This document shows, piece by piece, positions 1 to 7,500 of a DNA stretch of 9,014 bases. The notes under the pieces are model-generated. The model ran no database searches. It was not told where the DNA came from and saw nothing but the letters and a program-made list of their open reading frames with translations. Position numbers and translations under genes: made by a program. Positions within the stretch are counted from its first letter, which is position 1, and each line of letters starts with the position of its first letter. The DNA lies in NCBI GenBank assembly GCA_030038335.1, contig JASHPC010000185.1:1-9014 (forward strand). Direction: 5' to 3'. This DNA is from Vulcanimicrobiota bacterium. GTDB lineage: Bacteria > Vulcanimicrobiota > Vulcanimicrobiia > Vulcanimicrobiales > Vulcanimicrobiaceae.

Positions 1-626
1 GCGAGATCCTCGATCCATGGACCCGCGCAGAGTGCGAGACGTCGTGCTTCTACTCTCGATCCGTCCTCGAGCTCGACGACGATTGCTCTCGGTGACGTCC
101 GTTGCCAACGAAGAACGCGCGTACGACTGCGGACGTCTGCTCCCGCCGTTTTCGCACGTTGCAGCTGCGCGGTGACGGCGGCTTCGGGAATGACGAAACC
201 TCCCTCCGGTTCGAAGACGGCTCTCTCGCCGGCTCGCGGCGAGAACATTGGAAACCTTCGGCGTATCTCGGCAGCGTCGAGCTCTTCGACGAGAAGACCG
301 TGGAGCCGCGCAGCGCTGAGAGTTCCCTCGATGATCGCACTGTCGGCGCGTCCCGCAATGAGCGTTCCCGTGACGTGCAGCATCCGTACACCCGAAGTGC
401 GCTCGAGCTCGCGCCACTTCTCGTATGCGCGAAGTGCGAGCGGGACGTATGCCTGATCTTCGAAGTACGCCTTTCGAATGATCCGCGATTGCCCGCTGGA
501 AGCGCCGAGCTCGTGGCCAAGGTCGAACTGCTCGATTCCGAGCACGCTCGCGCCGCGTTCGGCTATTTCCGCCAGCGCTGCGCTGCCCATGCCTCCAAGA
601 CCAACTACGATCGCATCGTAGGCCAA
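1..626 (-). CDS. FAD-dependent oxidoreductase, monomeric sarcosine oxidase / N-methyl amino acid oxidase type (5' part, 208 codons)
   Basis: The reading frame is open from 626 to the left edge, so the C-terminal half, including the region where this family binds FAD covalently through Cys, lies outside the window. The N-terminus AYDAIVVGLGGMGSAALAEI carries the Rossmann dinucleotide motif GxGGxG, followed by an acidic residue at the end of strand 2 (GIEQFD), as in DAO-family flavoproteins. The stretch GASSGQSRIIRKAYFED matches the family block around the substrate-side RIIR arginines. SxGQSRIIRKAY resembles peroxisomal sarcosine/pipecolate oxidase more than the GSHHGDTRIIR form of E. coli SolA or Bacillus MSOX (from memory). 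ALCAGPWIEDL near the left edge is the second conserved FAD-domain block. Family members oxidise N-methyl or cyclic amino acids with O2, giving H2O2; the substrate here is unknown. Start: TTG at 626, because an in-frame TAA lies at about 656-654 and no in-frame ATG or GTG falls between; AGGGGG sits 9 nt upstream. It is probably cytoplasmic, with no signal peptide. Confidence 0.9.
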   Translation of the reverse strand, partial: MAYDAIVVGLGGMGSAALAEIAERGASVLGIEQFDLGHELGASSGQSRIIRKAYFEDQAYVPLALRAYEKWRELERTSGVRMLHVTGTLIAGRADSAIIEGTLSAARLHGLLVEELDAAEIRRRFPMFSPRAGERAVFEPEGGFVIPEAAVTAQLQRAKTAGADVRSRTRVLRWQRTSPRAIVVELEDGSRVEARRLALCAGPWIEDL

Positions 627-635
627 CGTGCACGA

Positions 636-641
636 CCCCCT
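636..641 (-). promoter_or_regulatory. Shine-Dalgarno site that decides the TTG start of the flavoenzyme
   Basis: AGGGGG on the minus strand at 641-636 lies 9 nt before the TTG at 626. It is the only plausible ribosome site for this frame and supports the unusual TTG start. CCCCT just upstream could pair with AGGGG. However, if transcription starts about 7 nt after the -10 at 658-653, most of that arm would not be in the mRNA, so I do not propose a hairpin switch. Confidence 0.6.
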
Positions 642-652
642 GCGGTAGGGGC

Positions 653-680
653 ATTATAAGGCCGAAACTAGCGTTGGAAA
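653..680 (-). promoter_or_regulatory. Candidate sigma-70 type promoter for the flavoenzyme gene
   Basis: A perfect TATAAT lies on the minus strand at 658-653. A TTTCCA (4 of 6 against TTGACA) at 680-675 sits 16 bp upstream. The predicted start near 646 would give a leader of about 20 nt containing the AGGGGG ribosome site. The -10 is followed by GC, exactly as in the receptor promoter (TATAATGC in both). This suggests the oxidase can be transcribed separately from the S9 gene that ends 77 bp upstream. The -35 is weak. Confidence 0.55.
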
Positions 681-681
681 A

Positions 682-697
682 GGGCCCTGCAGGGGGC
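682..697 (-). terminator. Weak GC hairpin after the S9 gene, possible terminator
   Basis: Just after the S9 stop codon the minus strand reads GCCC, CCTGCA, GGGC, then CCTTTTCC. It contains the 10-bp palindrome CCCTGCAGGG (685-694). The stem is only 4 GC pairs and the T run is short and interrupted, so this is a weak candidate terminator and could be incidental. Confidence 0.22.
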
Positions 698-703
698 AAA
701 AAA

Positions 704-2707
704 CTAGTCGAGCGCGGTCGCCGGCACGTGCAGGTAGCGGCCGAGCCATGAGAGCATGCGCGTGCAGAGATCGATCTGCGTCTCGTAATGCTCGACGTGA
801 TGCCCTTCCTCTGGATAGACGACGAGCTCCGAAGGCACACCGTTTTCGAGCAATGCGCGGTGAAACTCGAGCGCTTGGCCGGGCGGCGTGCAACGATCGA
901 GCGCACCGGCGACGTTCAGCGTTGGCGTCTTCACGTTTCGTGCAAACATGACGGGGCTGCGCGCGGCGTACGGTCCGGTTGGATCGTACGGAGATCCATC
1001 GAGAAAACGTGAGACGTAGTCGGGAATGTTCGTCGTGAAGTGCGCCGAGAGGTTATCAGTGACGGGCGCCATGGGAACGGCTGCGGCAAAACGATCCGTC
1101 TGCGTGATCATCCAACTCGCCATCTGACCGCCATAGCTGCGCCCGGTAATTGCCAGACGCGTCGGGTCGGCGAGCCCGCGCTTGACGAGCAGATCGACTC
1201 CCGCAAGAATGTCGAACGTATCCTCGCCAACGACGTCGCCGCGAACCTTCCGCGCGTACTCTTGTCCTCTGCCGCCGCTGCCGCGTGGATTCGGATGGAG
1301 CACGGCGTAGCCGTTGCGGACGAGAAGCGGCGTGAATACGTACGACATCGACCATGCGTTACGAAACGCCCACACGGGACCGCCGTGAACCAAGACGACA
1401 AGCGGATGCGGGTTGCCGACCGGCGGAAGAGCAAGGTAGCCGTCCACTTCCAAACCATCGCGACCGCGCCAGACGATTTCCTCCAGTTTGCCGCCAACGT
1501 CGCGTACGTACTCCGTACCGGCATGAGCAAAGTCACGGACGACACGCTCTTCTCCGCCGTCAACGATGACGGCGGTGGGGAAGCGTCCGTACGCGTGCAC
1601 GAGAGCGGCAAATGCCGTTCCGCTAAGCGGCACGGCGTCGGGGTACATTCCTCCTCCCGTCGTCGCTCGCGTACGCCACAGAATGCTCGTGCGCCCGCTT
1701 TCGAGATCGACGTTGCCCGCAACAGATTCGAAGCCGCGCAATCCTATGAAGAACAGCGTCGATTCGTCGCGAAAGGCAAGCGACGAGACGTCGACGCCGG
1801 CGGTGTCGAGTCTGCGCTTGATGCCGCGAACCCGATCGACGAGCACGACGTCGCCCGCGATGACCATCCGGTCGCTGCAGCACGCCTGCAGCGCCGCGAC
1901 GTATCGCCCCGACGGCGTTGCACGTGGCAAGCCGATCTGATCGAGGGAGTCGGCGTGCAGAACGGTTTTCGCACCAGTCTGCAAGTCAACGTGCTCCAGC
2001 CGCGCGCCGTACCACGCGCCTTCGCGCGGATCGTCCGACACGACCGCGACGACGCCGTCGAGCCCGCACCAGCGCGCCTCCCACGACGTGTACTGAGAAG
2101 TAGCCAGTATAGCATTGACGGATCCGTCTTCGATGGAGAGTATCCACAAGCGCCGCCAGAGTTCCGAAGGCGTCGCTTCCTCGACGAGTGGCATCCACGA
2201 TGGCAGATCATCTGGCTCGTGAGCGCGCGTCCCTGAGCCTTGCGCTCCGGCAAGATCGGCACCCATGCCGGCTGTTTGCAATAGAATACGTTTTCCGTCT
2301 GCAGACCATTCGAACGATTCGACGATGCCGTCGACCGCTGGAGCGCGCATCGTTCGTTCGAACGTTTCCGGCTCCGCGAGATAAAGCTGAAACCGTCCTT
2401 CCTCAGCGCGATCGGAAAGAAACGCAAGACGCTTCCCATCCGGCGAAAACTGCGGTGCGCGGTCGCTATTCCGTTCCGAGCCGAGACGCTGACGACTGCC
2501 GCTGCGCACGTCGATCAGATCGATGCGCGTTACCGGCGCTCCGGAAAGACGTTCGTACACGATCGTCGTGACGGCGAGGCGCCGGCCATCAGACGATGCT
2601 GAGAGGTCCTCTACGCCGGCCGCTTCCCCGAGAGCGGGCTCCGTGCTTCTTCGGAAATGCTCTGCGACGCGCGGATACCATGGGTTCGCGCGAATATCGC
2701 GTTGCAC
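704..2707 (-). CDS. S9-family serine peptidase (acylaminoacyl-peptidase / prolyl oligopeptidase-like)
   Basis: 667 aa. About residues 30-400 are WD40/TolB-type propeller repeats (blocks such as QFSPDGKRLAFLSDR and FEWSADGKRIL). Residues about 405-667 form the alpha/beta hydrolase with VLVHGGP (His441 region), NPRGSGGRG (473-481), the nucleophile elbow GRSYGG with Ser524, Asp604 in GALDRCTPP and His636 in EEGHH. The triad is therefore complete and the length is usual for S9C enzymes, which cleave short peptides or N-acylated residues. No signal peptide is present from this start, so it would be cytoplasmic. Start: GTG at 2707 is the first start codon after an in-frame TGA at 2725-2723, but it has no Shine-Dalgarno. 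A 47-codon ORF with a good ribosome site ends at that TGA, 15 nt upstream in the same frame, so translation may be coupled, or the true N-terminus may have been lost. From memory, relatives begin close to the WYPRVAEHF segment (residues 10-18), which favours the GTG. It follows the GGT-like gene in one operon. Confidence 0.93.
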   Translation of the reverse strand: MQRDIRANPWYPRVAEHFRRSTEPALGEAAGVEDLSASSDGRRLAVTTIVYERLSGAPVTRIDLIDVRSGSRQRLGSERNSDRAPQFSPDGKRLAFLSDRAEEGRFQLYLAEPETFERTMRAPAVDGIVESFEWSADGKRILLQTAGMGADLAGAQGSGTRAHEPDDLPSWMPLVEEATPSELWRRLWILSIEDGSVNAILATSQYTSWEARWCGLDGVVAVVSDDPREGAWYGARLEHVDLQTGAKTVLHADSLDQIGLPRATPSGRYVAALQACCSDRMVIAGDVVLVDRVRGIKRRLDTAGVDVSSLAFRDESTLFFIGLRGFESVAGNVDLESGRTSILWRTRATTGGGMYPDAVPLSGTAFAALVHAYGRFPTAVIVDGGEERVVRDFAHAGTEYVRDVGGKLEEIVWRGRDGLEVDGYLALPPVGNPHPLVVLVHGGPVWAFRNAWSMSYVFTPLLVRNGYAVLHPNPRGSGGRGQEYARKVRGDVVGEDTFDILAGVDLLVKRGLADPTRLAITGRSYGGQMASWMITQTDRFAAAVPMAPVTDNLSAHFTTNIPDYVSRFLDGSPYDPTGPYAARSPVMFARNVKTPTLNVAGALDRCTPPGQALEFHRALLENGVPSELVVYPEEGHHVEHYETQIDLCTRMLSWLGRYLHVPATALD

Positions 2708-2722
2708 GGTGCTACAGCGCGC

Positions 2723-2866
2723 TCACGCGTGCACGGTTGGGTCCAAGATGCGTCCGCGGCGTCGCTCTCCCAGCCTGCTCTTCGTCGAACGCGACTCGTT
2801 CTTCATCGCGACCGAAACGAACAGCACTGCCGCTGATGCGGCTCTTGCAAACGCTCGACGGGTCAT
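2723..2866 (-). CDS. Small ORF (47 aa) with Tat-like signal sequence, in frame with the S9 gene
   Basis: ATG at 2866 follows a GGAG ribosome site at 2876-2873 with 6 nt spacing, and starts 13 bp after the stop of the GGT-like gene. The product begins MTRRAFARAASAAVLFVSVA: a TRRxF twin-arginine-like motif, then a hydrophobic Ala/Val segment of about 12-14 residues, which together look like a signal sequence. The rest (residues 21-47) is very basic and resembles nothing I know. It ends at TGA 2725-2723. The S9 start at 2707 is in the same frame, five codons beyond the TGA. Possibilities: a separate small exported or membrane peptide; a leader ORF coupling translation into the S9 gene; or the former signal peptide of the S9 enzyme, cut off by a nonsense change or by sequencing error. 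Antisense and alternative frames here are closed or less convincing. I cannot choose between these options from the sequence. Confidence 0.42.
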   Translation of the reverse strand: MTRRAFARAASAAVLFVSVAMKNESRSTKSRLGERRRGRILDPTVHA

Positions 2867-2872
2867 CTGTCG

Positions 2873-2876
2873 CTCC
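2873..2876 (-). promoter_or_regulatory. Shine-Dalgarno site of the small signal-peptide ORF
   Basis: GGAG at 2876-2873, three bases after the TGA of the GGT-like gene and 6 nt before an ATG. This is a better ribosome site than that of either the GGT-like or the S9 gene. It is the main reason to treat the 47-codon ORF as translated. Confidence 0.5.
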
Positions 2877-2879
2877 AGT

Positions 2880-4502
2880 TCAATAGCCTACTGCCTTGCC
2901 CTCCGGAAGGATTTCCGGCGTAAAACCCATGAGGCGCCCTGTTGCCGGATCGCGAACGATCATGACAACCATCCCCGTGTCGACGTAGCCCGCCTGTGTA
3001 AACTTCAGACCGGAGCGCTCGGCGCTCTGCACGAGCGCGGGCGGGTACCGTGGATCGAGCATGATCGTCGACGTGTCGACGGACATCTTTTCTAAATCCA
3101 GCGAGTAGTATCCAAAGCGGGGCGTCAGAAGCGCTTCTTCGGGGGTCATGCCAAAGTCGAGCACGTTCGAGAGCGTTTGATAGTCGGCCGGAAAGAGCGC
3201 CGACGAGAACGCTCCTTCTTCTGCGACGAATTCACCGTTGCGCAACACGATCGCCGAGGTAAACGGCGCAATCTCGTATCCTCCTGCCGGAACGTCCGGG
3301 GTCAAAAACGCTGCACCGTTGAGCGGAATGCCGCCAACGAAGATGCCAATGTTACCCCACGGGAGCGACTCGATCGTGTGCGTTCCCGTGACCGTCATGC
3401 CGGATTCGTCGACGACGCAGATGTGATAGCTGTGATGTTCAGCCGCCTGAGGAATCGTTGGCGCGGCGACGCGGCTTGCCAACGCTGCGGCGGTACGCGG
3501 CACGAGCCGCGCAACGCGAGCAGCGTCGGACATCGTCCGGTAGTCGTCGAGCCATGACACGTTTTCGATATCGATGAAGAGCCGCGTCATGAGCTCTAAC
3601 GACGATGCAGATCGGGACCAGTGCCCGATGCGCCGAATATCGAAGCGATCGAGAGCTCCGAGTGCCATTAGGAGACGGGCGCCGCCAGCGTCCTGTGTGC
3701 CGGGCGCGTAGACGTCGTAGGCACGATACGTGCCGTGGAGCGGCGTCGCCCAGTAAGGACGATACTCCGCGAGATCCGCAAGCGTCATCGATCCGCCGGC
3801 CGCGTTGACGGCGCCGACCGCCTCTCGCGCCCACTCGCCGGTTTGCATGTACTCTGCGCCCTCTTCAGCGACGCGTTCGAGCGTGCGCGCCACTTCGGGA
3901 AGCTTGAGCGTATCGCCTACGGAAACTGCTCGCCCGTTCGGGAAGAACGTTGAGCGCCCGTATTCGGAGGCTTGCAAAATGGCCGAAGCGCGCGCTACGA
4001 GCACCGCGTAGAGCCGTACCACCGGAAAACCTTCGCGCGCTCGTGCGATCGCAGGTTCGAGCAACGTGCGCCACGGCTTTCGCCCATAGCGGCGATGCAG
4101 GATCTGCAGACCAGGTACGGCTCCGGGAACCATCACGAGCTTGCCGGGCGCGGTGTCGCCGGGTTTCCAAACGCCGTGAGCGGACTTCACGTGCTTACCG
4201 CCGGCGAAGAGGTTCGCAACCACTCCATTGCGCTGTTCGAACACCATTGCATTGAGAGGGCCTGCCGGCGACGAAGCACCCGGGTTCACGACCCAGTCAA
4301 CGAATGCGGTCGTTATGAACGCGTCGACGGCGTTACCGCCGCTGCGCAGCATCGCGACGCCGGCATCCGCCGAGAGGTCATGGCAGGCCGCGACCATCGC
4401 CTTTGAAGCGACGCCCATCGTGCCGCGCTTGCTCTCGATGGTCCGCATGCGGCCCGTCGGGTCGTTCTCGTTGTTCCAGAACTCGCGCGAACCTGAAGCC
4501 AT
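2880..4502 (-). CDS. Divergent gamma-glutamyltranspeptidase-like Ntn hydrolase
   Basis: 540 aa. Family blocks seen in order: MVAACHDLSADAGVAMLRSGGNAVDA (36-61), VPGAVPGLQILHRRYGRKPW, LLEPAIARAREGFPV, GDTLKLPEVARTLERVAEEG, GGSMTLADLAEYRPYW, then SYHICVVDESG starting at Ser358, and a C-terminal end in AVGY like the TAGY end of E. coli GGT. GGT enzymes self-cleave before a Thr (E. coli T391 in TTHYSVVD) that then attacks gamma-glutamyl bonds. Here the aligned residue is Ser358 (SYHICVVD). Predicted pieces of about 357 and 183 aa match GGT subunit sizes. Other positions also differ from E. coli GGT: the FREMAP arginine block is absent, NNQMDDF becomes LNGAAF, PLSS becomes PFTS, and the SPGG block becomes EEGAFSS. 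Substrate and even activity are therefore uncertain. No signal peptide is seen, whereas classical bacterial GGTs are exported. The start ATG at 4502 lacks a Shine-Dalgarno but lies 4 bp after the receptor stop (coupling likely); Met19 or Met29 are alternatives. Confidence 0.9.
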   Translation of the reverse strand: MASGSREFWNNENDPTGRMRTIESKRGTMGVASKAMVAACHDLSADAGVAMLRSGGNAVDAFITTAFVDWVVNPGASSPAGPLNAMVFEQRNGVVANLFAGGKHVKSAHGVWKPGDTAPGKLVMVPGAVPGLQILHRRYGRKPWRTLLEPAIARAREGFPVVRLYAVLVARASAILQASEYGRSTFFPNGRAVSVGDTLKLPEVARTLERVAEEGAEYMQTGEWAREAVGAVNAAGGSMTLADLAEYRPYWATPLHGTYRAYDVYAPGTQDAGGARLLMALGALDRFDIRRIGHWSRSASSLELMTRLFIDIENVSWLDDYRTMSDAARVARLVPRTAAALASRVAAPTIPQAAEHHSYHICVVDESGMTVTGTHTIESLPWGNIGIFVGGIPLNGAAFLTPDVPAGGYEIAPFTSAIVLRNGEFVAEEGAFSSALFPADYQTLSNVLDFGMTPEEALLTPRFGYYSLDLEKMSVDTSTIMLDPRYPPALVQSAERSGLKFTQAGYVDTGMVVMIVRDPATGRLMGFTPEILPEGKAVGY

Positions 4503-4506
4503 AGAC

Positions 4507-7500
4507 TTAGAGATGATAGTTCAACGTAACGTACAACTGAACCGGATTCGTAAAATACAGCGGGTAGTACGGATTCGCGCTGAAGTAGGTCGAGAGCGCT
4601 CCGTTTGCCGCCTTGTCATTTGGACTCGATCCGTTGTAGAAGTTGCTCACGCCGGTCATTCCAGAGAAGTAGCTGTCGATCCCGTACGTGCAGACGTGAG
4701 AGCCTCCGTCGTTCCACGGCTCTCGAGAACCCGCGAAACATGCGCTGTACAGGTTGTTTACGAAGAGCGTAAGGCTGATTCGCGGTGTTACTTGATACGA
4801 TAGATTTGCATTCAGGGTCACCGCGTCTGGTTCTGAGAACTCGCCTTGGCCGTCGAACGTTCCCGTCTCGTAATCCGGAATCTCGATCGCGTTCGAGCAG
4901 GTCGTCACGTCGGGATACTGACCGCGACCTGCGGCAACGGCAGATGGAATGTCCTCCTGATTTGCGGCACAACTCTTGGGATCGATACCGAGCGACGTGA
5001 GCGGCGCGCCGTACGGGATGCCGCCATCGTAGACGAGACTGGGAGTAACGCTGAAGCGATCGTGCTTATAGTTAAGGACGAGCGTCGCAACGCTCGGAGG
5101 CTGGTATGACTCGAAGCCATAGGCGGGCACTCCCGGAGATGCAGTCAAGGGTTCGTACCACCCATTGCGATCGAGCAGCGGTTGCGGCGCACTTGCGTAG
5201 TACGGATTCACCCAAGATCCTGGAGTACTGCAGGCGGTGCCAACACCACCGGCCGTGTAGCACGGCGATCCGCCGTCTGCCTTCGTGTAGAGATTGTACG
5301 TTGAGATTTCGCCGTTGATCTGGTCGATGACGTTGACGCCCGTCGAGCCGAGATTCGTGTACTGCAATCTCGCGTACGTGTACGTATAGCTAAAGATGGC
5401 GCTCCAACCGTTGCGGCTGAAGTCGCCGTCTGCCAACTGGAACTCGACGCCGCTCATTCGCTCGTTTCCGTCGTTTACGACTTCGTCGAGCTCGGGACTT
5501 CTGCTAATGAGAAGAAACTGCAGATCGTTTTCAACTTCCTTGTAAAATGGCGTCAGCTTGAACGTCACGTTCGTTCCATCGATCCTGTGCTCGAGCGAAA
5601 CGTCGTAGTTCGTCGCAACCGTAGGGGCTATTCCAGTGAGCGGGGTAAAGCGTCCGAGTGCCAAGAGATCGAAGAAAGACTGGGAGGCACCCGAAGAACT
5701 ATCGGCAATCGGCTCGACGACGACGTTTGACTGCGGGGGCTCGGCGTATTTACCGTATTTCGCCCGAATAACCGTATTCGGACCGAGCGTCCACGTAAAT
5801 CCGACACGCGGCTCCCAAACGTTAGAAGCAATCGACGACGGATAGACGTCGGTGAAGTACGCTGCGCCGGACACCCCGTTAGGATGAACGTAGCCAGCGG
5901 GGCAGGTGAGCGTCGGGGTCAGATATGGGGAGAGCGTCGCGGGGTCGTAACACATGTCCTGGCGTATCTGCTGCGTCCAAAAGTTGCTCGCGGTGTTTTG
6001 ATCGCCGGGGAGCTCGTATTGAAAGCGATCGAGTCGGACGCCCGCGTCGACGTCGACTGCGTCCGACGGGCGCCATTCGTCGGAAAAGGAGTACGACGAA
6101 TAGACTGGTGTCGTGGAAATCGGATTGATGTTCGCCAGGGGATTCGTTACGAGCCATTGCGCGCCCGCAGCGAGGGCCGCGCCCACCGCAGGATACGGGG
6201 TCGGGTTCTGAAAGGTGCCGCACGCCGCCGCGATTCCCGTGACGCACCCCGTAACGGGGAATCCGCCGAGCGTCACGACGTACGCCGAGGCCGGAATGCA
6301 GGGCGCCGGCGTTCCGAAGTCCGAGTAGCACGTGCCGTTCGCAACGAGATTCGTCGTCTGCGACGACAAGCCGTAGCCTCCGCCAAGCAGTTCGTTCACG
6401 TTCGAGGTGTTCTCGATGTTCTCGTACGACTCGGATCGATCGACAGATTCATTCACGGTCAACTGGATGAAGTTGTGCGAATCAATCTGATCGGCGAACT
6501 GCAGTTCGGCGCCCGCCGTGTGGCTTCTCTCGTCGAACGGCGTCGCATCGACGGGCATGACCGCATTGAACAGCTCGCTGTCCTCCACCGGTGCGAAACC
6601 AAGCCAATCGGAGTAGAACGTGTAGGCAAACGCGCGCAGATATGCCGTCGAGCTGAAGTTTCGCTGATACTGAAGCTTCAGTATCGTGTCGTCGTTCGAG
6701 ACGACGTCCTGCTGATCGTCCGGTATCGAAGAGTATGCGGCGCGGTCGGTCGGTGAGTTCGGGTAAAGATACGTGACCGGCGTCAAACCGGCTGCAGGTT
6801 CTCCGAACGTGACGCTCGACGGATACGAAGGATAGTCCGGCCACGTCGGTACCGCCCCGTACGCGTTGACGAACGTGCTGGCGCCGAGGTCGTCGACCGA
6901 ATCGGGTGCATACTGATTCATGGCGGAGTTGCTGAAGAGCAACTGCACGTCGTCGCGTCCGTCGCCGTCGCGGTGTGGAATCGCAAAATGGAAGTTTGCT
7001 ACGACTTCCCGATCGGTGATCGTCGAATAGAACTGCGCCGCTGACGAGACGGTGGAAAGACAGTCGCTCGTTCCTTCGGAGTAACTGGGCTCCGGAGGCG
7101 GAGCGAGGCCGACGGCATACGGATTGACGCCGAACTCACATTGCGGAGCAACGAGCGGAACCGTTGTAACTCCAAAAATAGGGTAGCGCAGCAGCAGATC
7201 TGCGTTCGGTTCTCCCGGACCGCCGTACTGGTTGATATAGCGAAAATCTTGGTTCGTTCCCAAGAATCCGGCGTAGTAGGAAAACGTTCGATCGGGGTTA
7301 GAGCCTCCTACTTCGAGCGATGCCTCGTGATAAAAGGCGGGACCGCCGAGGCCGAACTCGGCGTCCGCGTAACCCGGATACGTTCCCGTCTTGATCACCT
7401 GATTGACGAAACCGCCAAGACCTGTCGCGGCTGAGCCGGCCGGTCCCCCTCCCGTGTAGACTTGGAGCTCCTGCGTTCCGAGCGTGGACTCCGTACCAGC

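Noticed and set aside
636..652. CCCCT/AGGGG hairpin that could hide the flavoenzyme ribosome site
   Set aside because: With the likely transcription start near 646 the upstream arm is mostly outside the mRNA.
102..659. 185-codon plus-strand ORF opposite the flavoenzyme
   Set aside because: The minus frame matches sarcosine-oxidase-type blocks across its whole length; the plus frame has no family signal.
1040..2236. 398-codon plus-strand ORF opposite the S9 gene
   Set aside because: It lies wholly antisense to a well-supported gene and its product is Arg-rich low-information sequence, typical of a GC-rich shadow frame.
2723..2725. TGA read as an amino acid (recoding) to join the small ORF to the S9 gene
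   Set aside because: TGA is a normal stop for the GGT-like gene just upstream, and no selenocysteine or readthrough context is visible.
6035..6048. GTCGAC tandem palindrome in the receptor gene
   Set aside because: Short, GC-rich and explained by the Val-Asp-Val-Asp codons there.
5884..6756. 290-codon plus-strand ORF opposite the receptor gene
   Set aside because: Antisense shadow of the barrel-coding region; the product is Arg/Val-rich with no recognisable motif.
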